Shown piece after piece: positions 30,913-39,651 of a DNA stretch of 64,000 bases. Below the pieces are notes generated by a model. The model searched no databases. It was not told the DNA's origin and saw only the letters and a program-made list of their open reading frames with translations. How positions within the stretch are numbered: the stretch's first letter is position 1; every line of letters starts with the position of its first letter. Source of the stretch: Mesorhizobium sp. YM1C-6-2 (GTDB taxonomy: Bacteria > Pseudomonadota > Alphaproteobacteria > Rhizobiales > Rhizobiaceae); the NCBI RefSeq assembly GCF_003666685.1, contig NZ_RCIZ01000003.1, positions 496,001 to 560,000 of the forward strand, in the 5' to 3' direction. The translations under genes were made by a program, and so were the position numbers.

Positions 30913-32064
30913 TCACTGCACGATCAAGTCGAGATCATGGCGGGAAAGCGCCCTCGGCTGTGATTCGGTGGTCAGATAGGTGCGGCCGAGCGTCATTGCT
31001 GTCTCGGTTTCCGAATCCATGATGATCATATGGGCAAACAGCGTCATGTTCGGCGCGATGGGCTCGGAATTGCCCTGGTAGAACATGGGCATGTCCATCC
31101 AGGACGGCGAGAAGCGGGCGCCGAGCGAATAGCCGCAGGCATTGAGGCGGTGCTTGGTCAGCCCGTGCGCTTCGAGGATCCGGGCGTGGGCATCGAACAC
31201 GTCGCCGAAGCTGTTGCCCGGTGTCATCGCCTTCTCGACGGCGAGAAGCGCGTCGCGGGCCGCCTCGAACAGCTCCAGGTGGCGCTTCGTCGGCTTGCCG
31301 GTGAGCACCGTGCGCATCATGGCGGCGTGGTAGTGATGGAAAACGCCGGCCCATTCGAGCGTCAGCTGGTCGTTCTTCGTCAGTTTGCGCCGGCCTGCCT
31401 TGTAGCGGCAGAGCAGGGCGTCGGGCCCGGAGCCGATGATGAACTCGTTGGCCGGGTAGTCGCCGCCGCCTGCGAAGACCGCTCCCTGCATGGCGGCAAG
31501 GATAGCAGCCTCGTCGCCACCCTGCTTGATCAAGGGAAGGGCGGCGTCCAGCGCGTCGTCGGCGAGGGCTGCGGCTTTCTCCGCCTTGGCGATCTCCGCC
31601 GGGCTCTTGAAGAGCCTGAGGCGGCCGACGATCCCGGACGCGTCGGCGATCTGGCCGAAAGTCTGGAGCTGCTCGTCGAGCCGGCGGCCATTGAAGGCGG
31701 TCAGTCCATGCGTGTCGTATTCGACGCCGATGCGTTTCCCGAGAAGGTCGAGATCGTTCAGAAGGTTGCGCAGGTCGACGGCCGGGTTGGCGCCCTCGCG
31801 GTCGGTCCACAGCACGATATTCTCGATGATCGAGGTCTGGCGCGCCTGGCGCAGGTCCGCCGAGCGGGTGAGCAGCACCATCGATCCATCGGACTTCACC
31901 ACCAGAGACTGGAAGAAGCAGAAGCCGAACGTGTCGTAACCGGTCAGCCAGTACATGCTTTCCTGGGCAAAGAGCAGCACGGCGTCGAGCTTTTTTTCGG
32001 TCATCTCGACGAGCAGCCGGTCGCGGCGCGCGTCGAATTCGGAACGGTCAAAGTGCAGAGCCAT
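30913..32064 (-). CDS. M24-fold hydrolase lacking metal ligands
   Basis: A 383-residue 'pita-bread' protein: an N-terminal creatinase-like domain (residues ~8-150) and a C-terminal M24 domain. At the M24 metal-ligand positions it has LEWAGVFHHYHAAMMRT, CGYSLGARFSPSWMDMPMF and NMTLFAHMIIMDSETETAMT, so most of the Asp/His/Glu ligands of Xaa-Pro peptidases are missing. This pattern resembles metal-free relatives (creatinase, ectoine hydrolase), so a C-N hydrolase is more likely than a metallopeptidase. Its ATG overlaps the pgeF stop by one base, in the lgt-midA-pgeF unit. Confidence 0.85.
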   Translation of the reverse strand: MALHFDRSEFDARRDRLLVEMTEKKLDAVLLFAQESMYWLTGYDTFGFCFFQSLVVKSDGSMVLLTRSADLRQARQTSIIENIVLWTDREGANPAVDLRNLLNDLDLLGKRIGVEYDTHGLTAFNGRRLDEQLQTFGQIADASGIVGRLRLFKSPAEIAKAEKAAALADDALDAALPLIKQGGDEAAILAAMQGAVFAGGGDYPANEFIIGSGPDALLCRYKAGRRKLTKNDQLTLEWAGVFHHYHAAMMRTVLTGKPTKRHLELFEAARDALLAVEKAMTPGNSFGDVFDAHARILEAHGLTKHRLNACGYSLGARFSPSWMDMPMFYQGNSEPIAPNMTLFAHMIIMDSETETAMTLGRTYLTTESQPRALSRHDLDLIVQ

Positions 32065-32852
32065 CAAATACGCTCCAGGGCAATTGCTGAAACATGGCGC
32101 CCGTAATCCGCCTCGGAGCGGTGCGTGGCGCGGCGGTAGGAATAAAACAGATCCTCCTCGGCATAGGTGCAGCGGTAAAGGGCGTCGGCGGTAACGCCTG
32201 CCGCGGTCAGCCGGTCGACCGTATAGCGGTTGAGATCGAACATGGCGTGGCCCGGCCGGCCGGAAGGCGTGAAATACCGGTCGTTGGCGGGGTTGGCGGC
32301 GGCGAATCGGTCGATGAATTCCGGGCCGACCTCGTAGTTGCTGGCGCCGATCGACGGTCCCAGCACGGCGACGATGTTCTCGCGGCGGGCGCCGAGGCCT
32401 TCCATCGTGGCGATCGTATTCTCCAGCACGCCGGTGAAGGCGCCCTTCCAGCCTGCGTGGGCGGCACCCACGACGCGTGCTTGCGGGTCGGCGAACAGCA
32501 CGGGTCCGCAATCGGCGGAGGAAGCTCCGACAGCGATTCCGGGACGATCGGTCACGATGGCGTCCACCTTGGGCCGTTCGCCGGAAAAGGGTTCGCGCGC
32601 GACGATCACGTCGGGAGAATGGACCTGGTACGCGGTCAGCAGGTGATCGGCCGGAACGCCCATCCACTCGGCGACGCGGCGGCGGTTTTCCGCCACGAGC
32701 GCCTGGTCGTCGGCGGAACCGGTGCCGATGTTCAGGCTGCCGTAAATGCCGGTGGACACACCGCCGGCGCGAGTGAAATAGCCATGCCTGATGCCTGCGA
32801 GCCTGTCGAGCAAGGTCGAACGGAGCGGCTCCGGTCTGGTCTGGGTCAGCAT
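32064..32852 (-). CDS. pgeF: Peptidoglycan editing factor PgeF
   Basis: A 262-residue DUF152/laccase-domain protein. It has GYFTRAGGVSTGIYGSLNIG, the His ligand in AYQVHSPDV, the Cys in SSADCGPVLFADPQ and the His in VGAAHAGWKGAFTGVLENT, the Zn/catalytic set of the family. PgeF removes misplaced L-Ser from peptidoglycan precursors. ATG 32852 is chosen; an upstream start at 32927 adds 25 polar residues. It lies between the methyltransferase and the M24-like gene. Confidence 0.9.
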   Translation of the reverse strand: MLTQTRPEPLRSTLLDRLAGIRHGYFTRAGGVSTGIYGSLNIGTGSADDQALVAENRRRVAEWMGVPADHLLTAYQVHSPDVIVAREPFSGERPKVDAIVTDRPGIAVGASSADCGPVLFADPQARVVGAAHAGWKGAFTGVLENTIATMEGLGARRENIVAVLGPSIGASNYEVGPEFIDRFAAANPANDRYFTPSGRPGHAMFDLNRYTVDRLTAAGVTADALYRCTYAEEDLFYSYRRATHRSEADYGRHVSAIALERI

Positions 32853-32941
32853 CGCCGCCTTTTGTGTTCGGAAACCGATTTCGTCAATACGGGATGTCGC
32901 CCGCGCGAGCGGCGGAGAGTGCGGCAAGGGGGGCGGTCAAG

Positions 32942-34030
32942 TCAACTCGCGTCGCGGAAGGGCGGCACCGAAACGCCTGGTGGCAGAAGCGCCAGAACCT
33001 TGAACAATTCGCCCATCTGGTCGGGTCCGGCGAGGCGCTCGACATCGGCGGTAATTTTTTCGTGCACAGCCGAATCGCCCGCCTGTCCGAGGCGGCCGGC
33101 GCGCTCCAGAAGCCCCATGCCGAGCAGGAATTCGGCCTGCGTCGCCTTGCGCGCCGCAAGGCCATGCGATGTGGCGACCGCCTCGAGAGCGGAGAAATCG
33201 ACATGCGAGGTCAGGTCGGCCTCGCCCGGATTGTCGAACACGCCTTCGCTGCGGTGTTTGCGGACCGCCTGGAACGTGTCGCCCAATCCCGGCTCGAGGT
33301 GGCCGTAGTCGAAGAAGATGCCGGCGCCGCCGCGCGCGGCGATGCGTTGGGCGAGCGCCGACATCAGCGCTTCGCGCGCCGGCGCGATCTCGAAGATGCT
33401 GCCGTCCGGAGCATTCCTCGCGGTAGTAGGAAGCTGTTCCGCCGCGAGGGAGGCGGTGCCGATGCCGAACCGGAAGCTGCCGTCGGCGTCGAGGCCGATG
33501 GCGCGTTCCATCCATTTGCCGTCATGGCGGACGAACTGGCGGAAAGGCAGCGCATCGAATATCTCATTGCCGACAATGAGCAAGGGCTGGTCGGGCAGCG
33601 TGTCGGGCGTCGCATGCCAGGCAAAAGCAGGCCCGCTGTCGCTGAGCGTGTCGCGCTGGACCGCCGTCAGCCGGGGGCTTGCCTCGACGAGGGCGAAATC
33701 GGCCCCGGCGGCGAGACGCGGCGCGATGCGGCGCAGGGTGCGGACCATGTCCTTCATCAGCGTGCCGCGGCCGGGTCCTATCTCGGCGATGGTCAGGGGC
33801 AGGGGAGCGCCGACGGCCGACCAGGCCTCGGCCAGCCAGACGGCAACCAGTTCGCCGAACATCTGGCTGACCTCAGGCGCCGTGACGAAGTCGCCCGCCG
33901 CGCCGAAGGGCTCGCGCGTGGTGTAGTAGCCATATTCGGGATCGAACAGGCAGATCGCCATGTAGTCGGCGACCGAGATCGGACCGGCAGCGCCGATGAG
34001 CGCGGCGATCTTCTCGCCCAGGCGGTTCAT
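32942..34030 (-). CDS. MidA/NDUFAF7-like SAM-dependent methyltransferase
   Basis: A 362-residue protein of the family (DUF185) that in mitochondria methylates an Arg of complex I subunit NDUFS2. It shows [35 protein letters not shown], the SAM motif [15 protein letters not shown], and [13 protein letters not shown]. The bacterial target is not established but complex I assembly is plausible. Its ATG overlaps the lgt stop (ATGA), so it is translationally coupled to lgt. Confidence 0.9.
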   Translation of the reverse strand: MNRLGEKIAALIGAAGPISVADYMAICLFDPEYGYYTTREPFGAAGDFVTAPEVSQMFGELVAVWLAEAWSAVGAPLPLTIAEIGPGRGTLMKDMVRTLRRIAPRLAAGADFALVEASPRLTAVQRDTLSDSGPAFAWHATPDTLPDQPLLIVGNEIFDALPFRQFVRHDGKWMERAIGLDADGSFRFGIGTASLAAEQLPTTARNAPDGSIFEIAPAREALMSALAQRIAARGGAGIFFDYGHLEPGLGDTFQAVRKHRSEGVFDNPGEADLTSHVDFSALEAVATSHGLAARKATQAEFLLGMGLLERAGRLGQAGDSAVHEKITADVERLAGPDQMGELFKVLALLPPGVSVPPFRDAS

Positions 34031-34881
34031 GCTGCAGCGGATTGCGCCACCTGCGACCTCGCCCGCCAGATGGCCCACAGGCCGAAGAGCACCATGGGCG
34101 TCGAGAGTATCATGCCCATGGTCAGCCAGCCGCCGGCGAGATAGCCGATATGCGCGTCGGGCACGCGGAAGAACTCCACGAAGATGCGCGAGAGGCCGTA
34201 GCCGGCAAGGAACGCACCGGAGACGGTGCCGGGGTTTTTCAGCTTCAGGAGCCCGTGGGTGAGAAGCCTCAGCACGAGGAAGAGGACGAGCCCTTCGAGC
34301 GCGGCCTCGTAAAGCTGGCTCGGGTGGCGCGGCTCCGGGCCGCCGGTCGGGAAGACGAAGGCCCAGGGCACGTCGGAAGGGCGGCCCCAGAGCTCGGAAT
34401 TGATGAAGTTGGTGACGCGCACGAGCCCGAGCCCGACCGGCACGCCGGCCGATATCACGTCGAACATCGTCCAGATGCCGATTCCGCGCGAGCGGGCGAA
34501 GAGGATCATGGCGACGGTGACGCCGGCGAAGCCGCCATGGAAGGACATGCCGCCCTGCCAGACCGCGAAGATGTCGAGCGGATTGGCGATGTAGCGGGCG
34601 AGATCGTAGAACAGTATGTACCCGACGCGGCCGCCGAGCACGACGCCGATCGCCGCCCAGACCAGGAAATCGTCGATGTCCTCCGGCCGCATCGGCTTGA
34701 CGCCGGCAGGCCACAGACGCTCATTGGCGACCAGCCGCTTGGCGTACCACCACGCAAACAGGATGCCGACGACGTAACCGACGCCGTACCAATGTATGGC
34801 GAGCGGACCGATCTGGACGATCACCGGATCGATGTCGGGGAAGGGAAGGACCGCCAGCGGCAGCATCAGATAGTCGGTCAC
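34027..34881 (-). CDS. lgt: Prolipoprotein diacylglyceryl transferase
   Basis: A 284-residue polytopic enzyme that attaches diacylglycerol to the lipobox Cys of prolipoproteins. Motifs: [15 protein letters not shown], the essential His region [27 protein letters not shown] (Lgt signature) and [12 protein letters not shown]. It starts at GTG 34881 with a GGAG site 6 bases upstream; an ATG five codons in is an alternative. First gene of the lgt-midA-pgeF-M24 unit. Confidence 0.95.
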   Translation of the reverse strand: MTDYLMLPLAVLPFPDIDPVIVQIGPLAIHWYGVGYVVGILFAWWYAKRLVANERLWPAGVKPMRPEDIDDFLVWAAIGVVLGGRVGYILFYDLARYIANPLDIFAVWQGGMSFHGGFAGVTVAMILFARSRGIGIWTMFDVISAGVPVGLGLVRVTNFINSELWGRPSDVPWAFVFPTGGPEPRHPSQLYEAALEGLVLFLVLRLLTHGLLKLKNPGTVSGAFLAGYGLSRIFVEFFRVPDAHIGYLAGGWLTMGMILSTPMVLFGLWAIWRARSQVAQSAAA

Positions 34882-35018
34882 GTGAAGCTCCGGCTCGTCA
34901 ATCGGCGCGGACCATGCGGCAGCGCTTTGGTCGGGTCAAGGCGAAGGTGGCCGTGCCGGCGCTTGCAATCCTGGCTGCACACCACTAGGTCAAATCTGAG
35001 GGCGCCAGGAGATCTGCC

Positions 35019-35333
35019 ATGTCCAACGGTCCGAACCGCATTCTCGACGAATTCGCCAAGCTGCTGACGGACGCCGCGGGCGCCGCGCAGGGGGTCCGCC
35101 GCGAGGTGGAAACCGCCTTCAAGGCACAAGCCGAGAAGGTCATGAATTCGATGGACATGGTGCAGCGCGAAGAGTTCGAGGCTATGCGCGAGATGGCCGT
35201 GAAGGCGCGGGCGGAGAACAAGGCGCTAGCCACCCGCATCGCCGCGCTGGAGGCGAGGATCGCCGAACTTTCCGGCGAAAAGCCTGCCGAAGCCACCGCC
35301 GAGGCTCCTGCCAAGCCTCGCGCAAAAAAATAA
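35019..35333 (+). CDS. ubiK: UbiK-type accessory factor (BMFP domain)
   Basis: A 104-residue coiled-coil protein of the YqiC/UbiK family: NRILDEFAKLLTDAAGAAQG, FKAQAEKVMNSMDMVQREEF, and a heptad-rich LATRIAALEARIAEL, then an Ala/Lys tail. UbiK helps assemble the ubiquinone-synthesis metabolon. It is divergent from lgt with 137 bp between starts, a conserved rhizobial arrangement. Confidence 0.88.
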   Translation: MSNGPNRILDEFAKLLTDAAGAAQGVRREVETAFKAQAEKVMNSMDMVQREEFEAMREMAVKARAENKALATRIAALEARIAELSGEKPAEATAEAPAKPRAKK

Positions 35334-35646
35334 TTCGTTAACCTTTTCCACAAAGCCCGGCCGCGAAAAGCGTTGTCTCCTGAATCGCTTAACGGACGTG
35401 CGTGGCTCTTTCCTGCGACCGGTTTCCACACCCTTGCGCCGCGCTGCGGTAAAAAGGGGCTGGTCACGCGACTCGGCATCAATACACTGAATTTGTTGCA
35501 TGATTCGGAAACGGGTCGTGCGCCGGTAGTGGGGCCCGGCAGAGGGGGTCGTTGCGTCCTGCCAGCCTGAGTTCGAAGAATTTGTTCGTCGTGTGTGCCC
35601 TCTGGCGGAGCGCCTGGGCGCTCCCGCAACGACAGGAAGCATTTGC
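35334..35646. other. Gap upstream of ybjN
   Basis: 313 bp with no supported gene. It begins with an A-rich run after the ubiK stop and should contain the ybjN promoter, although no clear -35/-10 pair is seen. A perfect hairpin lies close to the ybjN start (35607-35624). Confidence 0.55.
35607..35624 (+). promoter_or_regulatory. Hairpin in probable ybjN leader
   Basis: GGAGCGC (35607-35613) pairs perfectly with GCGCTCC (35618-35624) around CTGG, ending 22 bases before the ybjN ATG. No T-run follows, so it is not a terminator; an effect on translation or mRNA stability is possible. Confidence 0.45.
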
Positions 35647-36147
35647 ATGGAACTGATCGAACTCGATATCGCCCGCGAGATCCACCCTGTGGATGTGATC
35701 GAGCAGGTGGCGCACAGCAACGACTGGGCCTTCGAACGGACCGGCGACGACGAGATCTCCATCTCGGTCGCCGGCAACTGGACCGACTATCACGTCTCTT
35801 TCTCCTGGATGGAGGATTTCGAGGCGCTGCACCTCGCCTGCGCCTTCGACATCAAGGTGCCGGAGGCTCGCACGCTCGAGGTGATGCGGCTGTTGTCGCT
35901 GATCAACGAACAGATGCTGTTCGGGCATTTCGATCTGTGGGAGCAGGAAGGCGCGATCATGTTCCGCCAGTCGCTCCTGCTTGCCGGCGGCGCCGAGCCG
36001 ACCAGCCAGCAGGTCGAGGTGCTGCTCTCTTCGGCGCTGGAGGCCTGCGAGTGCTACTTCCAGTCCTTCCAGTTCGTTGTCTGGTCCGGCACCTCAGCAA
36101 AGGACGCGCTCTCCAGCGTGCTCTTCGAAACGCAGGGCAACGCCTGA
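35647..36147 (+). CDS. YbjN domain protein
   Basis: A 166-residue YbjN-like protein. It shows VDVIEQVAHSNDWAFERTGD, the GNWTDYHVSFSWMEDFEALH stretch and LLSLINEQMLFGHFDLWEQE. The family resembles type III secretion chaperones in fold and is linked to stress or motility control in enterobacteria; its role here is unknown. It starts at ATG 35647 and is followed after 7 bp by the tRNA-binding gene. Confidence 0.88.
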   Translation: MELIELDIAREIHPVDVIEQVAHSNDWAFERTGDDEISISVAGNWTDYHVSFSWMEDFEALHLACAFDIKVPEARTLEVMRLLSLINEQMLFGHFDLWEQEGAIMFRQSLLLAGGAEPTSQQVEVLLSSALEACECYFQSFQFVVWSGTSAKDALSSVLFETQGNA

Positions 36148-36154
36148 TCGCATC

Positions 36155-36514
36155 ATGAGTTCAGGACCAGAGAAGAAGCCGGAGATCAGCTTCGCGGATT
36201 TCGACCGAGTCGACATCCGCGCCGGCACGATCGTCGAGGCCGAGCCGTTCCCCGAGGCGCGCAAGCCGGCCTTCAAGCTGAAGATCGACTTCGGCGCGCC
36301 GATCGGCGTGAAGAAGTCCTCCGCGCAGATCACCAAATATTATTCGCCGGAGACGCTGGTCGGCCGTCAGGTCTTCGCGGTGGTCAACTTCCCGCCGCGG
36401 CAGATCGGGCCGTTCATGTCCGAGGTGCTGACGCTCGGTTTCCCCGACGAAGCGGGCGACGTCGTGCTTGGCGCGATCGAACGCAAGGTGCCCGACGGCG
36501 GCCGACTGTTCTAG
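36155..36514 (+). CDS. CsaA-type tRNA-binding protein
   Basis: A 119-residue OB-fold tRNA-binding protein: FDRVDIRAGTIVEAEPFPEA, the KPAFKLKIDFG and ITKYYSPETLVGRQV segments, and VLTLGFPDEAGDVVLGAIER. CsaA-type proteins bind tRNA and have been reported as chaperones. ATG 36155 gives the family length. Its stop codon shares the CTAG tetranucleotide with the stop of the convergent glycosyltransferase. Confidence 0.9.
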   Translation: MSSGPEKKPEISFADFDRVDIRAGTIVEAEPFPEARKPAFKLKIDFGAPIGVKKSSAQITKYYSPETLVGRQVFAVVNFPPRQIGPFMSEVLTLGFPDEAGDVVLGAIERKVPDGGRLF

Positions 36515-37614
36515 GTCGCCGCAGGCACCGACGCCCGCGCGGCGCGGATATTGTCCATGTACATCTCCGCGCAGGCGGTCCAGGTGTAGCGCATCGCGCG
36601 CTCACGCGCCGTGGCGCGGTCGATATCGAGCGCGTCAAGGGCCGCCTGCCGCAAATCTTCCGAGACGGCGCCGCCGATGCCGTCGCCGACGATGTCGATC
36701 GGCCCGGTGACCGGGAAGCCGGCCACCGGCGTGCCGCTCGCCAGCGCCTCGATGATCACATTGCCGAACGTGTCGGTGCGGCTCGGGAAGACGAAGACGT
36801 CGGCCGAGGCGTAGATGCGGGCGAGCTCGTTGTTAGGCCTGTGGCCAAGGAAATGGGCGTCAGGATATCTCGCCTTCAGCCTGGCGAATTCCGGCCCCTC
36901 GCCGACGATCAGCTTGCTGCCGGGCAGGTCGAGATCGAGGAAGGCCGGGAGGTTTTTCTCCACGGCGACGCGGCCGACGCAGAGGAAGACCGGCCTGGGG
37001 AAATCGAGCTCGCCACGCTTGTCCGGATTGAAGTGCTCGACATCGACGCCGCGGGTCCAGGGCTGCAGCTTGTCGAAGCCGCGCGCCTCGAGGTCACGCG
37101 CCATCGATTGTGTCGCCACCATCGTGCCCTGGCCGGAATTGTGGAAGTTCCTCAGCCAGCCATAGGTCCAGTCTTCCGGAATCGGCAGGCGCGCCGTGAC
37201 ATATTCCGGAAAGCGCGTGTGATAGCTGGTGGTGAAGGGCTGCTTCTCGTTCAGGCAGAAACGCCGCGCCATCAGGCCGAGCGGCCCCTCGGTGACGATG
37301 TGGATGTGGTCTGCCTTGCTGTCCTCGATCAGCTTGCGCACGTGGCCCGGCGTGGTCAGCGCCAGCCTGATGTCGGGATAGGTCGGCATCGGCAGCGTCC
37401 GGAAGAGGTTCGGCGTCAGGAACCGCACCTCGACGCCAAACGCCTTCAGCGTCTCGGTCAGCCGCTCCAGCGTGTGGACGACGCCGTTGACCTGCGGCCG
37501 CCAGGCGTCGGTGACCATGAGGATGCGCTTCGGGCCGTCGCGGCGCGCTGCCGCGAGGCCGTCGGGGGCCTCGTAAAACGAGCCTGCATCGGCGCTGATT
37601 CGGGCATGACGCAT
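36511..37614 (-). CDS. GT4-type glycosyltransferase
   Basis: A 367-residue GT-B fold glycosyltransferase of family 4. The N-terminal domain has RILMVTDAWRPQVNGVVHTL, and the nucleotide-sugar domain has VFLCVGRVAVEKNLPAFLDL, VGEGPEFARLKARYP and the EX7E-like FGNVIIEALASGTPVAGFPV. Related rhizobial enzymes glycosylate diacylglycerol or act in lipid/cell-envelope synthesis; the acceptor here is unknown. It lies convergent to the CsaA gene with overlapping stops. Confidence 0.88.
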   Translation of the reverse strand: MRHARISADAGSFYEAPDGLAAARRDGPKRILMVTDAWRPQVNGVVHTLERLTETLKAFGVEVRFLTPNLFRTLPMPTYPDIRLALTTPGHVRKLIEDSKADHIHIVTEGPLGLMARRFCLNEKQPFTTSYHTRFPEYVTARLPIPEDWTYGWLRNFHNSGQGTMVATQSMARDLEARGFDKLQPWTRGVDVEHFNPDKRGELDFPRPVFLCVGRVAVEKNLPAFLDLDLPGSKLIVGEGPEFARLKARYPDAHFLGHRPNNELARIYASADVFVFPSRTDTFGNVIIEALASGTPVAGFPVTGPIDIVGDGIGGAVSEDLRQAALDALDIDRATARERAMRYTWTACAEMYMDNIRAARASVPAAT

Positions 37615-37694
37615 GCCGCGCCTTTGACCATCGTTTCATGACAGCCGCATGAATCGATGTCGTCGCCAAACGCCAAGGTCGATGACCTGCCGGA

Positions 37695-39494
37695 TCAGTT
37701 CAGGTGATGGACCTCCTGAAGCCCGTAGACCGGTGTCGGGATGCCCTCCATGCGCGCCTTCAGCTGCAGGGCCAGAAACAGCGAATTGTGGCGCGACTGG
37801 TGCAGGTTGCCGCCGTGGAACCACAAGCTTTCCTGCTGGGTCGGCTTCCACATGTTGCGCGGTTCGCCCTCCCACGGCCCGGGGTCCTTGGTGGTGCCCG
37901 AGCCCAGTCCCCAGACCCTGCCGACGCGGTCGGCGACTTCCTGGCTGACCAGTTCTGCGACCCAGCCGTTCATCGAGCCGAAGCCGGTGGCATAGACGAC
38001 CAGGTCGGCGGGCAGGGCGGTGCCATCGGCCAGGACAACCGATGTCTCGGTCAAATGGTCGACCTGGCCGACCTTCAGCTTGATCTTGCCGTCGATGATC
38101 ATCTGGCTGGCGCCGACGTCGATGTAATAGCCCGAGCCGCGGCGCATGTATTTCATGAACAGGCCGGATTCGTCGTCGCCCCAATCGAGCAGGAAGCCGC
38201 TTCCCTCGAGCGCGGTATAGAAGTCGGCGTCCAGCGCGCGGATATTGTCGTAGATCGGCTTCTGGAACTCAGCCATCAGCCTGTAGGGGACCGACGCCGA
38301 GATGAGATCGGCCCTTTCGGTGGTGATCCCGGCGGCCAGCGCCTTTTCCGAGTAGAGAATGCCGGTGGCAAGCTCGGTCAGCGGCTCGGACCGGATGACA
38401 TGGGTGGCCGAGCGCTGGACCATCGTCACATCGGCGCCGGCCGACCAAAGTGCCGCGCAGATGTCGTGGGCCGACGTGTTCGAGCCGATCACTACGGCGC
38501 GCTTCCCCGCATAGCCGTCCGGCCCCGGATGCCGCGAGGAATGGTGCAGGTCGCCCTTGAAGATATCCTGACCCGGGAATTCAGGGACGACAGGCTTGCT
38601 GGCCATGCCGGTAGCAAAGACCAGTTGTTTCGGCCACAGCGTGACCGTCTCGCCGGCCCTGTCGACGACGACAGTCCATTCGCCTTTCTTTTCGTCGTAG
38701 GTGGCGCTCTTCGCTTCGGTCGAACCCCAGTAGTTGAGTTCCATGACCTTGGCGTACATTTCGAGCCAGTCGCCGATCTTGTCCTTGGGTGAAAACACCG
38801 GCCAATTCGGCGGAAACGGCAGATAGGGCATATGGTCGTACCAGACCGGATCATGCAGGCAGAGCGACTTGTAGCGCTTGCGCCAGCTGTCTCCGGGACG
38901 CTCGTTCTTTTCGACGATGATCGTCGGCACGCCGAGCTGCCTGAGACGCGCGCCGAGCCCGATGGCGCCCTGGCCGCCGCCGATGATGAGGCAATAGGGC
39001 TGCCGCGAACGGCCGAGTTCGGCGGCCTCCGCCTCGCGCTCCTCCCTCCAGCTCACGGCATCCATCGCGGAACGATGCGGGACGCCAAGAGGACGTGCAG
39101 TACCGAGCGGCTCTTCATGGCCCTTGAGTTCGACCATGGTGGTGAGCAGGGTCCAGATCAGGCCGTTCTTCAGCCTTATGTGGCCGAAGCCACGCGCCAC
39201 CCCGGTTTCGAAGGTGAACCAGCCCTCAAGCAAACCATTCTTTTCGGTGGCATCCTCGCCCGCCGCGACAGCCCAGCCGGAAGGTTTGGTGGCGTCGAGC
39301 TGGCTTTCCAGCATGCCCCGGATGTCGTCCTTGCCTTCGAGCGTCTTGATGTTCCAAGTGAACGTCACGAGGTCACGCCAATAACAGTCGTCCTGAAACA
39401 GGCCCAGCGCTGCATCGATGTCGCGCGCCGCAAGCGTGCCGCCGAAGCGGTCTAGGAATTCGGACAATTTCCCGTTCGCGGTCTTTTCGAGCAT
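37695..39494 (-). CDS. NTF2-like/flavin monooxygenase fusion
   Basis: A 599-residue fusion. Residues ~8-130 form an NTF2/SnoaL-like domain (LDRFGGTLAARDIDAALGLF). The rest is a class B flavin monooxygenase: FAD motif CLIIGGGQGAIGLGARLRQL, FMO-like FKGDLHHSSRHPG, NADPH motif VVIGSNTSAHDICAALWSAG and a C-terminal VVYATGFGSMNG. It probably oxygenates an amine, sulfide or ketone; the substrate is unknown. An AGGA site lies before ATG 39494. Upstream extension rejected. Confidence 0.88.
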   Translation of the reverse strand: MLEKTANGKLSEFLDRFGGTLAARDIDAALGLFQDDCYWRDLVTFTWNIKTLEGKDDIRGMLESQLDATKPSGWAVAAGEDATEKNGLLEGWFTFETGVARGFGHIRLKNGLIWTLLTTMVELKGHEEPLGTARPLGVPHRSAMDAVSWREEREAEAAELGRSRQPYCLIIGGGQGAIGLGARLRQLGVPTIIVEKNERPGDSWRKRYKSLCLHDPVWYDHMPYLPFPPNWPVFSPKDKIGDWLEMYAKVMELNYWGSTEAKSATYDEKKGEWTVVVDRAGETVTLWPKQLVFATGMASKPVVPEFPGQDIFKGDLHHSSRHPGPDGYAGKRAVVIGSNTSAHDICAALWSAGADVTMVQRSATHVIRSEPLTELATGILYSEKALAAGITTERADLISASVPYRLMAEFQKPIYDNIRALDADFYTALEGSGFLLDWGDDESGLFMKYMRRGSGYYIDVGASQMIIDGKIKLKVGQVDHLTETSVVLADGTALPADLVVYATGFGSMNGWVAELVSQEVADRVGRVWGLGSGTTKDPGPWEGEPRNMWKPTQQESLWFHGGNLHQSRHNSLFLALQLKARMEGIPTPVYGLQEVHHLN

Positions 39495-39651
39495 GTTTCC
39501 TCCAAGGCCCTGGATATTGCCCGCTTCCCGGCTCCTCCCGGACAGCGCGCGCCTGGTCAGTATCGGCAAAGACTGTCGTCTGCGCCAGACAGATGTTGAC
39601 GATGGCGCCATCACAGATGGAGGAGCGGCCGGCCCGAGTGAAAATTCCGGT

